Positions 33,503 through 44,117 of a DNA stretch of 64,000 nt are shown here, piece after piece. A program made the position numbers and the translations under genes. Below the pieces are notes generated by a model. It did not search any database, had not been told where the DNA came from, and worked only from the letters and a program-made list of their open reading frames with translations. The stretch comes from Engraulis encrasicolus (lineage: Eukaryota; Chordata; Actinopteri; Clupeiformes; Engraulidae): contig NC_085857.1 of assembly GCF_034702125.1 (NCBI RefSeq), positions 55,298,714-55,362,713 on the forward strand, read 5' to 3'. The first letter of the stretch is position 1; each line of letters begins with the position of its first letter.

Positions 33503-34383
33503 GTATATTGTGCAACGGGCTAAAGATAGCACAAATTGCAAAAGTAATGATTTACACTTTTTATTGATACTATATCCACCCTACATTACATATGAAAAAT
33601 CTACCTTCATCACTTAAGTGGAACATATTTTTTAAAGGTGCGAAGTAGCAGATTTCCAATGCAATTTGCCATTCAATGGGTGAAATCGGATACTTTTGAC
33701 CTTGGTAAAAGTATGTTCCACTAAATATTGTTAATATGTGATGCAGAGGGGTTGAAGGATCAATGAACCCTTACATTTGCAATTTGTTTTATGTTTAGTC
33801 TGTTACCACAGATTTTATCACATATTTCAGTGCATGCGACTTCATTTGCATATTTAATCATTATATTTCAGAAAACTTGCAATACAAGAAATGTGTGCTT
33901 GCATGTGGGTAACCAACTGTGAAAGTCTCAAGTCATTATGTCATATTTTCAAATTTTACCCAATTCACCTAGTATCTCCCATATGCCTTTAATGACACCC
34001 TTTGGAACGATGAATGGGAAATCTCCAACTTTGACCTTGAAAAAAAGAATATTCCACTAAATATCAATTGGTTGATTTTTAATGTGAGATGCAAGGGGGT
34101 TTAAGGATCACTAAAAAGTCGGAACCATTACTATTGCAGTTTGTCCCATGATTTTGCCTTTTTTGAGCAAGATGGGCCACTGGGGAGTGCTATAATGAGC
34201 TCAATTATTTTTGGCCCATATCAGCCTCGTTTACACTGTGGGCCAATGGCTTAGGAAGTTGCTTACCAAAGAAGCACCCCACCTCTGCAGAAAGGTGTCA
34301 AGGTGCCTCTGGCAGCCATGTTGAAATTTTCCAAAGTCAGATCTTACTAGATTTTTAGTATGTCATTTACCAGGTGCAATAGT
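33503..34383. other. ZNF-A intron 6, unassigned part
   Basis: No transposon ends or exons were recognised. Text such as CCAATGCAATTTGCCATTCA suggests old diverged repeats. Confidence 0.4.
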
Positions 34384-34460
34384 AGTAGAATCCTGCCTAC
34401 AGGTGGTGCACACAGACGAGGACGAGGCACCCCACATGTGGTAAAGTGTTCCGCTTCGAG
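34384..34460 (+). pseudogene. Decayed copy of ZNF-A exon 7 start (copy a)
   Basis: CTACAG then GTGGTGCACACAGACGAGGA, a short gap, and GTGTTCCGCTTCGAGTGCAC match the acceptor and first 70 bases of exon 7. An indel breaks the frame. A repeat beginning GGGGTGTAAATCACAGCC follows. Confidence 0.75.
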
Positions 34461-34696
34461 TGCACGCTGCAGGGGTGTAAATCACAGCCTTCATGGCAAT
34501 TCGATTCAATATCAATTCCTTAGACCAACTATTCAAACCAGTGGTTCAGGAAAGGTGTCTTGTCATTTTCATCTATTTGTTTTAAATCATGAATCTGACT
34601 GTTAAGCACATTGAGCTGCATGTCTTGTATGAAATCCTGTACGCCTCCTGTACTTGTTAGATGCGTCCCACGCATCTCTATAAGAGGCTTTGGTGT

Positions 34697-34745
34697 CCGT
34701 CCGTCCGTCCGTCCGTCCGTCCGTCCTTCCGTCCGTCCGTCCGCC
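34697..34745. repeat. (GTCC)n microsatellite
   Basis: About 12 GTCC units with one TTCC variant, inside a segment related to text near 44290. Confidence 0.92.
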
Positions 34746-36145
34746 CTCCCGTGATGGGTTTCTGAATTGTGATTCCCTCTTGTGATTCCCTCTTGTGTCC
34801 ACAAGGTGGCAGTCGCTCAGTTTTGGCCTGGAGCTCATGCGTGCAAACCAAAAGCTCTTTGCCAGTGAGAAAAACATGGCGGCACTTCCTGTTGATTTTC
34901 ACATGAAAGTTTTGCTTAATTTAAAGTCCCTAAGCGACTATAAATGTTGTGGCTTCCATATATTGATGTAAAAGTGCCCCACAAAGTAATGAAGCACAAC
35001 AAAGTTACTCCACATTACCATTTGACCACTCGTTTTTCTATGCTAACAGGGTAGCTAATGTAGCATTGTAAATGATCCAGGGAGAAAGGGGGAAATGTTG
35101 TGATTTCAGTCCGCCTGAGGCAACGATTTTCGTGGGGAAGATGACCTGCATCTCGGTGGCATTGAACCACGCCCCCGTGCCTTATTTGGCTCGCTCAGCA
35201 CGTGCGTCCTCAGTCCAATCGCAATGCTTTATTTTCCCCAGACGTTTAATCGCATTTAAGTGAAAGTGCCATGTATACACATCGCAAAATAACTCTTAAT
35301 CCGATCTATTTAAATCGCATTTATTAAATCGGACTTAAAAACATCACGTACACGTAGCCAATGTCTCATTGATTAGTTTATGGAACTTACGGTTTGTCTG
35401 TTACGGCCCACGAAGACAATATCCACGTGAAAACGCAAACGCCTGCAAACCACTGTTTTGACAGAAATACAGTTCACCTGTCGCCTACTCTGTTTTCTTC
35501 CCAAAGCGGCATTTAAAAGTATTCCATGAAATCCAACATCAACGTCACTTCAAATAGGTGACAGCATCATGCACACACATGAAATAACACTTCAGTGAGG
35601 GGGGGACATCACTGCTCTCATATTAAAGTGAAAAGAGAATTTCACATTTTAGTTTATTTAATGTAGGCCTATGCAAAATTGCAAATAGCCTATTCATTGA
35701 AATGTTTCATTGTAATTCATTGTAATGTTTGCCTGTTTTTTATGTTTGTAATTATTTATTTATTTTAAATAAAAAATCGTGATTAAAAAAAAATAGCCTA
35801 ACAAAAATAGAGATTTTATGTTAAAAAAAAATGTGATATGGGATGGACCGATGGCCCCCCTAAGCTAAATTCGCCTTAGGTCCCCACATTGCTAAATGTA
35901 GTGTAAGGGATTATTTTGAAAAGACAGTAACATGTAATCAGCAATGCATTACAGTTTTTCAGTAAATTGCCCAACACTGTTGAAATCCTATGGTACTTTT
36001 TCAAATCCAGGCTTATACAGTACATGGTAGGCTTATTGATAAATTGCCTTGACAGGTTATGAGGAGGCCAAGGGGGCGTTTGGGCAAAAAAGGTTCAGAA
36101 CGGGCATAGACGGACGCATCTGTTGTCCGCCTGTCGGACTTGTTA
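34746..36145. other. ZNF-A intron 6, diffuse repeats
   Basis: A repeat shared with 18840-18955 lies at 35885-35985. The rest (for example 35230-35430, with AATCCGATCTATTTAAATCG-like text) was not classified. No exon was recognised. Confidence 0.4.
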
Positions 36146-36200
36146 TTGTTATGCACACTGATAAGGCGCCCCACATCTGTAGCACGTGTGGGCAAGTAGC
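36146..36200 (+). pseudogene. Decayed copy of ZNF-A exon 7 start (copy b)
   Basis: ATGCACACTGATAAGGCGCC and ACGTGTGGGCAAGTAGC match bases 4-56 of exon 7. The frame then meets a stop. Confidence 0.7.
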
Positions 36201-36519
36201 CTGATAAACCAGCCCAAATGTGAGACTGGATGTGTAATTTAGCCTGGCCCCGATGAACGATACATCCTAAGATTGTTGATGAGAACAACCTGATGTTTTT
36301 CAAACTGTGCCTGTGCCTAATAGGCCGGCGCTCTGACCAATCAGCGATCTTCCTCGTTGAATGTGCTTTCCCAACGTTTGAAACCCCGCCCGCTTTGATT
36401 CAAAACAAATCTGTGATTGGTTTGCCAGATTCAGGGCACAGTGTTCAAAATGTTTTCAATCCGAGGCCAGACCCACTCACTAGCCAAAATGTTTTGGCGT
36501 CCAGCAGGTGGCGCTGGTT

Positions 36520-36600
36520 TACTAGGCACGTGGGCAAGCGTTCCGCTTCGAGTGCATGCTGTAGGGGTGTTAATCACAGCCTTCATGGAGAAGGGAACTC
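36520..36600 (+). pseudogene. Decayed copy of ZNF-A exon 7 middle (copy c)
   Basis: GCACGTGGGCAAGCGTTCCG and CTTCGAGTGCATGCTG match the middle of exon 7. It is followed by the same GGGGTGT(T)AATCACAGCC repeat start as copy a. The real exon 7 begins 56 bases further on. Confidence 0.7.
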
Positions 36601-36655
36601 TGAAACTTGGGTGTTTTGTGTTGTGTTTTTTTTTTTTCTTCCTCTTCTTCACCAG

Positions 36656-36883
36656 GTGGTGCACACTGACAAGGCGCCCTACGTCTGCAACACGTGTGGG
36701 CAAGCGTTCCGCTTCGAGGGCACGCTACGGAAACACCAGAAGCGTCGGCACATGGGGGAGGAGCTACGGGCGCTTTGCTCCGTCTGTGGCAAGACGTTTG
36801 CTAGCCAGACTAACCTGACTGACCATTACATGGCAATCCACGCCGAGCGGAAAGAGTCGCACCCTTGCCTCCTCTGTGGAAAG
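36656..36883 (+). CDS. ZNF-A exon 7, C2H2 fingers
   Basis: 228 bases, 76 codons, phase 0, from a T-rich tract ending CACCAG to GGAAAG/GTATTC. It supplies the second half of finger ten (VVH), then YVCNTCGQAF...HQKRRH, ALCSVCGKTF...HYMAIH and the first half of finger thirteen (HPCLLCGK). Residues 657-732. Both exon edges cut a finger, so the array only folds after splicing. Confidence 0.88.
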
Positions 36884-36926
36884 GTATTCCCTTACAATTT
36901 AATAATACACACACACACGCATTATA

Positions 36927-38090
36927 CACTCACTGGCCTCTACATTAGGAACACCTGTTACACCTGCACATTGGGGCAAATTTTTGATCACCCAATCACA
37001 TGGTGGCAACTCAATGAATTTGTGCATGTGGATATGGTCGAGACAAGCATCATGGGGTAGAAAGGTTATTTAAATGACTTTGAACATGACATGGCTGTCA
37101 AGCCGAAAGGGCTTGATTTGATTTCAGAAAACACTGATGTACTGGGTTTTTTACCTACAACCATCTCTAGGGTTTACAAAGAATGGTACAACAAAGAAAA
37201 AAATGCAGTGAGCAGCGATTCTCTGGGCAAAAATGCCTTGTTGATGGCAGCAGTCAGAGGAAAATGGCCAGACTGGTTTGAACTGATAAAAAGGCAATAT
37301 TTTAGTCAAATAACTACTCATTACAACCAAGGTATGCATAAGAGAGTCCCTGATTACAAGCACATTGAGCTGCATCAAATCTTGAGGCAAATGGGCTATA
37401 GCAGAAAACCACATTTGGTGCCACCCCTGTCAGCTAAGAGCAGGAAAATGAGGCAACAATTTGGACAGGCTCACCATGAACGAGACTAGAAGATTGGAAA
37501 AATGTTGGCTGGTCTGATGAGTCTTGGTATCTACTGCAACACTCAGGTGGAATGGTCAGAATTTGGCGTCAACAACATGAAAACATGGGTCTACCCTGCC
37601 TTACATCAACGTTTCAGGCTGGGGATATAATGGCATAAGGATTTATTTATTTTTTGGCATAAGGATATACAATTTGGGCCAATTTGTATCAATTTATAGT
37701 GGAGAGAGAGGGAGTCCGAGGAATGTGACCTTCTTCAGGGCTAATCAATTCAGGGCTTCAATTAGCCCTGAAGAAGGTCCGAATAGCGTCGGCTATCAGT
37801 GTCCATGTATCAATAAAGGACTATTAACACGTACTTCAGAGTGCCAATCCTCTCTCTCTCTCTACTACAAGTTTGCAACTTTGGATACCGATGAGTGCCT
37901 GAAGGTTTTTTCATACTACTACCCCACAGACGCAACTCATCTTTTCTCTTTTTCTCTAGTACCAATTTATCTTTGTTGGAATGCCACAGCCTAGCTAAGT
38001 ATTGTTGCAGGCAGTTCTGAAGGCCAGTTCTGAAGGGGGTCCAACTCAGCATTAGAGAGGTGTTTATTAGAGAGGTGTTTATAATATACG
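36927..38090 (+). pseudogene. Tc1-like transposon relic
   Basis: The left end CACTCACTGGCCTCTACATT (TA at 36925-36926) is a known fish Tc1 terminal type. Coding remnants read MAVKPKGLDLISENTDVLGF, TTISRVYKEWYNKE and RKPHLVPPLSAKSRKMRQQF, with frameshifts and stops. The right end is decayed. A further insert lies at 37698-37958. Confidence 0.82.
37698..37958. mobile_element. Insertion with about 12-bp TSD, class unknown
   Basis: The flanks GTATCAATTTAT (37686-37697) and GTACCAATTTAT (37959-37970) duplicate a site present once in the related relic at 17420. The insert has GGGCTTCAATTAGCCC, TCAATAAAGGACTATT and a TC run. A target duplication of this length suggests a retroposon. Confidence 0.6.
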
Positions 38091-38093
38091 TAT

Positions 38094-38330
38094 ATTCAAT
38101 TCAATTCAATTCAAAGAGCTTTATTGGCATGACGAATATGAATACAGTCATGTTGCCAAGCAGTCATACAAATAATTGGAATCACAACAGATAAAGGTAA
38201 AAGGTATGGATATGGCTATACATACAGTATATCCAACTAACATTTATACATGCATCAAATTAACATTTCTATATGCATCCAACTAAGCTTAACATTTCTG
38301 AGGTTTGAGTTGACTAATCGTCCAAGACAG
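38094..38330 (-). mobile_element. Probable LINE/SINE 3' tail, minus strand
   Basis: A (TTCAA)n run at 38094-38115 is followed by AGAGCTTTATTGGCATGACG, which on the minus strand reads as a 3' end with a short A/T-rich repeat tail. No coding part is attached. Confidence 0.4.
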
Positions 38331-38683
38331 TGTTTCCCAACCTTTTTTGTGCCAAGGCACACTTTTCCCCTTGAAAAAATCTCGAAGCACACCACCAACC
38401 AAATATGATGAAATGATGAAAAACAAATTATTCTCTGATAAGAATGACTATATTGTTAATATAGGCGGCTACAAAGTGTCTTGAATAGCAATCAAATAAA
38501 CACAAAACTGTATTTTTTAGTCATATTTTATATTTCCTCTTTCAAATAAAAAGTGCACTTAAAGTTCACTTCTTAAGGAAGCTACAAACTTCAAAGTAGG
38601 CCTACAATTTACAAATTGTTATTCTGTCCAAAAGCATTCTATTAGCAGGAATAAGCCTACATACAATAATGCTTATTCTGACA

Positions 38684-39002
38684 GTAATAATAATAATAAT
38701 ATAATACATTTTATTTTTGAGCGCCTTTCAAAATACCCAAGGACACTTTACAATCAAAAACAAATACATAACAGTAGAGAAAGTATAACAAAGCTTCAGT
38801 GAATTAACAATAGGAGAGTAATAAAAATGCAAGAATAAAATAGAAATAAAAGTAACTTACAATAAAATAAATGTTTTTTAAAATAAGAAAAAAGAAGTAG
38901 AATGCATTTGAAAATAAAATAAAAATGAGGGGGGAAAATAATATGTAAAGTAAAAAAAAATAGACTGATAATTAAAATAAGTGGAAGTGCCTGTCAGTGA
39001 AG
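38684..39002 (-). mobile_element. 3' UTR and (ATT)n tail of the LINE
   Basis: On the minus strand the segment ends AAGGCGCTCAAAAATAAAAT and a short ATT run at 38684-38700. This is the usual 3' end of this LINE group. Confidence 0.75.
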
Positions 39003-40541
39003 TTAAAAAGCAGAAGAGAAAAGGTGTGTCTTTAGCTTAGATTTGAAAGTAGATAGTGTAGAGCATTGACGAAGTGAAAGTGGAAGAGAATTCCAAAGTT
39101 TGGGGCCAACAACACTAAATGCCCTGTCGCCCATGGTGCGCAGGTGTGTGGAGGGAACAGTAAGGAGGAGTGAGTCAGTGGATCGTAGTGTGCGGGTGGG
39201 ATTGTATGGGGTGAGGAGACTTGTGATGTAGGAGGGTGCAAGGTTGTGCTGGGCCTTGTATACGAGGAGGAGAATTTTGAAATGGATACGTGAATGGATA
39301 GGAAGCCAGTGTAATTGATAGAGGATAGGGGTAATGTGATGCCAGGGTCTGGTGTGTGTAAGTAATCTAGCTGCTGAGTTTTGAATGTATTGTAGACGGT
39401 TAATCAATTTAGTGGGGAGACCAGTGAGTAGGGCATTGCAATAATCTAATCTGGAGGTTACAAAAGAGTGAATGAGGGTCTCAGCAGAGGTAGGGGTGAG
39501 AGAGGGGCGGAGTCTGGAGATGGTTTTAAGGTGGAAAAATGCAGTTTTGGTGAGGTGTTTAATATGGGATTCAAAGGAGAGCGAAGAGTCGATGATGACG
39601 CCCAGATTTTTTACTTCAGAGGAAGTGGAGGTAAAATAGTCAGGGATAGAGAACTGAGAAAGGTTTATCTTTCTAAGTAATGATGGGGTGGCGATGATGA
39701 TGGCTTCGGTTTTGCTTTGATTAAGTTTAAGAAAATTTTGGGTCATCCAATTACTAATTTCATTGAGGCAAGTTGTTAAGTTAGCAAGGGGGAGTGGATG
39801 GGAGGGTTTAGTGTGTATGTAGATTTGGGTGTCATCTGCATAACAATGGAAATTTAGGCCATGTTTTCGGAGAATGTTACCAAGGGGAAGAATATAGATG
39901 ATGAAGAGTAGGGGGCCTAAAACTGAGCCTTGTGGAACACCATGTGTGAGGAGTGAATTTGGAGACCGGAAATCACCAATAGAGACAAACTGCTCTCTTC
40001 CAGTTAGATAGGACCTGAACCATGAGAGTGCAGTACCATTGATGCCCAGTAGGGTTTCCAGCCTTGTGAGAAGGACGTTGTGGCAGACTGTGTCAAAAGC
40101 AGCTGTTAAATCAAGTAGCAGGAGGATACTGAAATGGCCTGAATCCGCAGCTAATAAAAGGTCGTTTACGACCTTGACTAGTGCAGTTTCAGTGCTATGC
40201 TTAGCCCTGAGCCCAGACTGCAGTTCCTCCCATAGGCTAAATGATGTCATGTGTTCTTGAAGCTGTAAGGCCACAGTACGCTCTAGCAGCTTGGAGATGA
40301 AGGGAAGGTTTGAGATGGGACGGTAGTTTTTAAAATCATCCGCTGCAGCTCCAGCTTTTTTGAGGATAGGCGTGATGGCTGCAATCTTTAGGGAGTTTGG
40401 AACTATGCCTGTCAGGAGAGAAGTGTTAATCATGTTGGTAAGGAGGGGACTAAGAACTGGTAGAGAGGCCTTGACAAGAGAGCCTGTAACAAGACAGTAG
40501 CAACGTTTGGGAAATATTTCACTGAAGATGCATATGTACAA
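39003..40541 (-). CDS. L2-type LINE reverse transcriptase (5'-truncated)
   Basis: An open 512-residue frame covers the reverse transcriptase and C-terminal region. The RT core keeps FKNYRPISNLPFISKLLERT, motif A (LDLTAAFDTV), motif B (GVPQGSVLGPLLF) and motif C (FHCYADDTQIY), so all three catalytic Asp residues are present. The C-terminal blocks (LHWLPIHSRIHFKILLLVYK, GPKLWNSLPLSLRQ) mark the L2 group. The endonuclease and ORF1 are missing, so mobility is unlikely unless helped in trans. No stop interrupts this stretch, so the insertion is fairly young. The first Met is arbitrary, since the frame is a 5'-truncated piece. Confidence 0.85.
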   Translation of the reverse strand: MYICIFSEIFPKRCYCLVTGSLVKASLPVLSPLLTNMINTSLLTGIVPNSLKIAAITPILKKAGAAADDFKNYRPISNLPFISKLLERTVALQLQEHMTSFSLWEELQSGLRAKHSTETALVKVVNDLLLAADSGHFSILLLLDLTAAFDTVCHNVLLTRLETLLGINGTALSWFRSYLTGREQFVSIGDFRSPNSLLTHGVPQGSVLGPLLFIIYILPLGNILRKHGLNFHCYADDTQIYIHTKPSHPLPLANLTTCLNEISNWMTQNFLKLNQSKTEAIIIATPSLLRKINLSQFSIPDYFTSTSSEVKNLGVIIDSSLSFESHIKHLTKTAFFHLKTISRLRPSLTPTSAETLIHSFVTSRLDYCNALLTGLPTKLINRLQYIQNSAARLLTHTRPWHHITPILYQLHWLPIHSRIHFKILLLVYKAQHNLAPSYITSLLTPYNPTRTLRSTDSLLLTVPSTHLRTMGDRAFSVVGPKLWNSLPLSLRQCSTLSTFKSKLKTHLFSSAF

Positions 40542-41533
40542 ATATCAATCTCTGTATATTTCACTCACTTAATCTTAATGTGAAACCTATGCGTCTTTCA
40601 CCTTTGGCTGAGGCCCGCCCTAAAATGCTGTTTGACCACAATCACAGCGCTGCAAAAGGACAAGGTCGGTCAGAAGAAGTCGGACAGTTTGACAGCGCTC
40701 CATGAACTCAAAGCGGAAATCTCATGTTTTCAAATGCAAGATGTTACGGTCATATTATTATTAAAAACTGATTGGAAATTGTGCCTGGGGTGTTTGTGAC
40801 AAAGGTGCAAGTTTCCCTGCGAGGTAACAGGAGGTAATCGCTTTCCCCTTTCCCTAAAACCAGGCTAATTATGCTTACCAGCAGTTGGATAGTCTGGCAT
40901 CCTCACACTCGACTAGAAAGCAGGCGGATTAATAAACTACGTTGTGTGCTCAATCATGCCACCACCTCACTCGTTTAACTTTTCAGTAAGGTTGTAAGCA
41001 AATCTGTTTCAGGGTAGGATTTTGGTTTTCTGACCTAATTAATGAAGAAACAGCGCTAGCAAAGTTAACTATCAGTCACGTCAGGAGGATTGTTTTGACT
41101 AGCAGCTGATGGACGTTTTTTGGCTACTGAAGATACATCAATGCAATTCGCTACCTGCTGCCACTTAGTGATAAGGAATTATTTCATGCTTAGGACGACA
41201 GTCAACAGCAGACACTAGGCTACTAGAAAATGACATGGGCATTATTTGCTGATAACGATAAATTCACAAAAAAAAAAAAAAATCCACGGCACACCTGATG
41301 ATCTCTCACGGCCGCGGCACAGTGGTTGGGAAACACTGGTTCAAGAGATGGTGACTAGCTGCAATAATACTTTGAAAGCGATTCTTTCGGGAGGTGGCAT
41401 TGTGAAACGTACTTTGCTGCAAAAAGGGACAGAGGCCCCTCTCCTGACAGAATGGCCAGCTTTCTGTCAGTCTCAAGGGTACCAAACTCTGCCTTATATT
41501 TTCATATGTAGGGTATATACGTATATATATATA

Positions 41534-43151
41534 CAGTGCCCCCCATAATTATTGGCACCCCTGGTTGAGATGTGTTAAAAGCCTTAAAATAAATTCAGTG
41601 TTTATTGCAGAAGAATACTGTCACACTGAAAATTGTAGGAAAATGTAGCCTTCAACTCAAATGAATTGTAAGAAAATAAAAAAATCCCTGACTAAAAAAT
41701 AATTATTTTTCATTAAATCACCTGTTCCACAATTATTGGCACCCTTAACAATTCCCAGGAAATAAATGTAATTGAAGCATTTCTGTCATTTCTTCAGTAG
41801 TTTACAAAGTTTACCAGAGTATGTAGGAACATTTAATTAGTAATTCATCACTTCCTGTTTCCCTGGGGTATAAATATGACGTGACACCGAGGCCATTTCT
41901 CTTATCCACTCTTAAACATGGGAAAGACAAAGGAACACAGCATACAAGTGAGGCAGATGTGCGTCGACCTTCACAGGTCAGGCAGAGGCTACAAGAAGAT
42001 TGCCACTCAACTGCAGCTGCCCATATCCACTGTGAGAGGAATAATTAAGAAGTTCAAAACAACTGGAACAGTGGTAAACAAGCCTGGACGAGGACCCAAG
42101 TTTATTTTGCCACCACGCACAGTGAGGAGGATGGTAAGAGACATCAAAAGATCTCTAAAGCTCACTGTTACAGAATTACAACAAATGGTAGCATCCTGGG
42201 GTCACAAAGTCTCCAAATCAACCATCAGGCGCTGTCTACACGCCAACAAGCTGTTTGGGAGGCATGCACGGAGAAAACCCTTCCTCACTCACAATCATAA
42301 ACGCAAGCGTCTGGAGTTCGCCAAGCGGTATTGGGGCTTCAACTGGGACCGTGTGCTTTGGTCAGATGAGACCAAGATTGAGCTTTTTGGCAACAAACAC
42401 TCTAAGTGGGTCTGGCGTAACAAGAAAGATGCGCATGCTGAAAAGCACCTCATACCCACTGTGAAGTATGGGGGTGGATCAGTGATGCTGTGGGGCTGTT
42501 TCGCTTCCAAAGGCCCTGGGAACCTTGTTAGGGTGCATGGCATCATGAATGCTTTGAAATACCAGGACATTTTAAATCAAAATCTGTTGCCCTCTGCCCG
42601 AAAGCTGAAGCTGGGTCGTCACTGGGTCTTTCAGCAAGACAATGACCCTAAACATATGGCCAAATCTACACAGAAATGGTTCACCAGACACAAAATCAAG
42701 CTCCTCCCATGGCCATCTCAGTCCCCTGACCTCAACCCCATTGAGAACCTGTGGGGTGAGCTGAAGAGGAGAGTACAGAGGAGAGGACCCAGGTCTCTGG
42801 ATGATTTAGAGAGATTCTGCAAAGAGGAATGGCTGAAGATCCCTCTTTCTGTCTTTTCCCATCTTGTGCAACATTATAGGAGAAGATTAGGTGCTGTTTT
42901 GTTGGCAAAAGGGGGTTGTACAAAATATTAACACCAATAAACCACTAATAATTGTGACACATTATTTGATGTCAAATAATTATTTCTTTATGTGGGATTT
43001 TTTCCCCACTGAATAAATGCACTTGTATTGAAGGTTGGATTTTTCTCTTTTTTTTCCATTAAGGTCCCATATTATTTAGAAAAAAAATAAAATAATTGGA
43101 AGCTAAAAAACACATCTCAACCAGGGGTGCCAATAATTATGGAGGGCACTG
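41534..43151 (+). mobile_element. Tc1/mariner element, copy 1, complete (1618 bp)
   Basis: TA lies at both edges. The ends are CAGTGCCCCCCATAATTATT and the inverse AATAATTATGGAGGGCACTG. An inner repeat of the end motif (ACAATTATTGGCACCC) occurs at about 41730, an IR/DR layout. It inserted in a TA-rich target that continues as a TA microsatellite on the right. Confidence 0.95.
41918..42931 (+). CDS. Tc1-family transposase, intact, 337 aa
   Basis: The frame is full length for the family (about 340 residues) with no stop. The N-terminal paired-like helix-turn-helix region (residues about 1-110) contains [20 protein letters not shown] and a GRPR-like linker (KPGRGPKF). The catalytic domain has WSDETK (Asp150), FQQDNDPKH (Asp241) and [10 protein letters not shown] (Glu276), spaced as DD34E, and the Gly-rich [11 protein letters not shown]. 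It would cut and paste the element between the two inverted ends. Start ATG at 41918 is in the family position. Activity cannot be judged from sequence alone. Confidence 0.95.
   Translation: MGKTKEHSIQVRQMCVDLHRSGRGYKKIATQLQLPISTVRGIIKKFKTTGTVVNKPGRGPKFILPPRTVRRMVRDIKRSLKLTVTELQQMVASWGHKVSKSTIRRCLHANKLFGRHARRKPFLTHNHKRKRLEFAKRYWGFNWDRVLWSDETKIELFGNKHSKWVWRNKKDAHAEKHLIPTVKYGGGSVMLWGCFASKGPGNLVRVHGIMNALKYQDILNQNLLPSARKLKLGRHWVFQQDNDPKHMAKSTQKWFTRHKIKLLPWPSQSPDLNPIENLWGELKRRVQRRGPRSLDDLERFCKEEWLKIPLSVFSHLVQHYRRRLGAVLLAKGGCTKY

Positions 43152-43224
<73 letters not shown>
43152..43224. repeat. (TA)n microsatellite
   Basis: About 34 AT units directly abut the right end of Tc1 copy 1. Confidence 0.97.
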
Positions 43225-43227
<3 letters not shown>

Positions 43228-43261
43228 GCCTACTTCTAAGCCTGAATAACCTGAGGCAGCA

Positions 43262-43306
43262 TCACATGGGTAGAAAGTGGCGCACCCTTTCCCCATTTGT
43301 GGAAAG
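43262..43306 (+). pseudogene. Decayed copy of ZNF-A exon 7 end
   Basis: AAAGTGGCGCACCCTTTCCC and TTGTGGAAAGGTA match the last 35 bases of exon 7 with its donor. It is followed by a Tc1-type end as in the true intron 7. It suggests a duplicated exon-intron junction. Confidence 0.7.
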
Positions 43307-43319
43307 GTACTCAATTATA

Positions 43320-43750
43320 CACACTCACCGGCTAATTAATTAGGAACACCTCACTAGTGCTGGGTTGGATCCCGTTTTGCCTTCAGAATTGCCTGAACTG
43401 CCTGCAACAATACTCTGGTAGAGTATTGCTAAGAAAAAAATCTTATGCCATTATGTAATGTAATGTAATCTCCAGCCTGAAATGTTGATGTTGTGAGGCA
43501 GGGTCGATCCATGTTGTGTGATGCAGGAAAAGGTGAACAACGAAGAAAATTCTGGGGACACCATACACAGCTTACTGTAGTTTTTTCTTACTTTATTTTT
43601 GGGAAACGAAAAAAAGTTTGAAGTTTCTTCATTTAAATAACCTTTCCTCTCCATTATGATGTATAGACTTGGCACCATGTGATTGGCTGATCAGGAGTTT
43701 GCCTCAGTGAACAGTTGTAAAGGTGTTCCTATTAAAGTGGCCAGTGAGTG
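43320..43750. mobile_element. Nonautonomous Tc1 element
   Basis: The left end CACTCACCGGCTAATTAATT and right end TTAAAGTGGCCAGTGAGTG are imperfect inverses of the same type as 36927, with TA flanks. The interior keeps fragments of the relic family (CTGCCTGCAACAATACTC) in inverse order. Confidence 0.75.
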
Positions 43751-43795
43751 TAATGTAATTTAAATATTATGCATACTGTATATTTAGATACATGC

Positions 43796-44109
43796 AGTAC
43801 AGGCCAAAAGTTTGTACACATTTTTGTCATTCAATGCCTCATTATTTGTCTGGCTATTTTCAGTAAATTGTAGATTCTGGCAGAGGACATCAAAACACGT
43901 ACAGTTGTGTGCATAAAAATAGCAGTGCCTTCACAAAGATGAGTAAATGTCAAAATTCTTCAAATAAATTGCACTTCAATGCCCCAAAATGCTTGAGGAC
44001 ACTTTGCATCCACTGCACATTGTATTTCAAAGAAGAAAATTGGGAGAAGTAATTAAATTTCAAAGTATTTCATAGAAAGTGGAGAAATGTCATGTTAAAA
44101 AAAATAGCT
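43796..44109. mobile_element. Two Tc1-type end fragments
   Basis: TACAGGCCAAAAGTTTGTAC at 43798 and TACAGTTGTGTGCATAAAAA at about 43899 look like left ends of two fish Tc1 families. Neither has its partner end here. Confidence 0.5.
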
Positions 44110-44117
44110 GTGTTGAC

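Larger units (their letters stand above)
38328..41338. mobile_element. hAT (Charlie-like ends) with nested LINE
   Basis: The ends are CAGTGTTTCCCAACC and GGTTGGGAAACACTG, perfect 15-bp inverses. The flanks GTCCAAGA and GTTCAAGA match at seven of eight positions. An L2-type LINE (38684 to about 40560) makes up most of the length. Confidence 0.85.

Noticed and set aside
33503..33523. Stop codon ending ZNF-A after exon 6
   Set aside because: The frame does reach a stop here, but it would cut finger ten. A GTATAT donor precedes it and exon 7 completes the finger. It could still be a minor intron-retained form.
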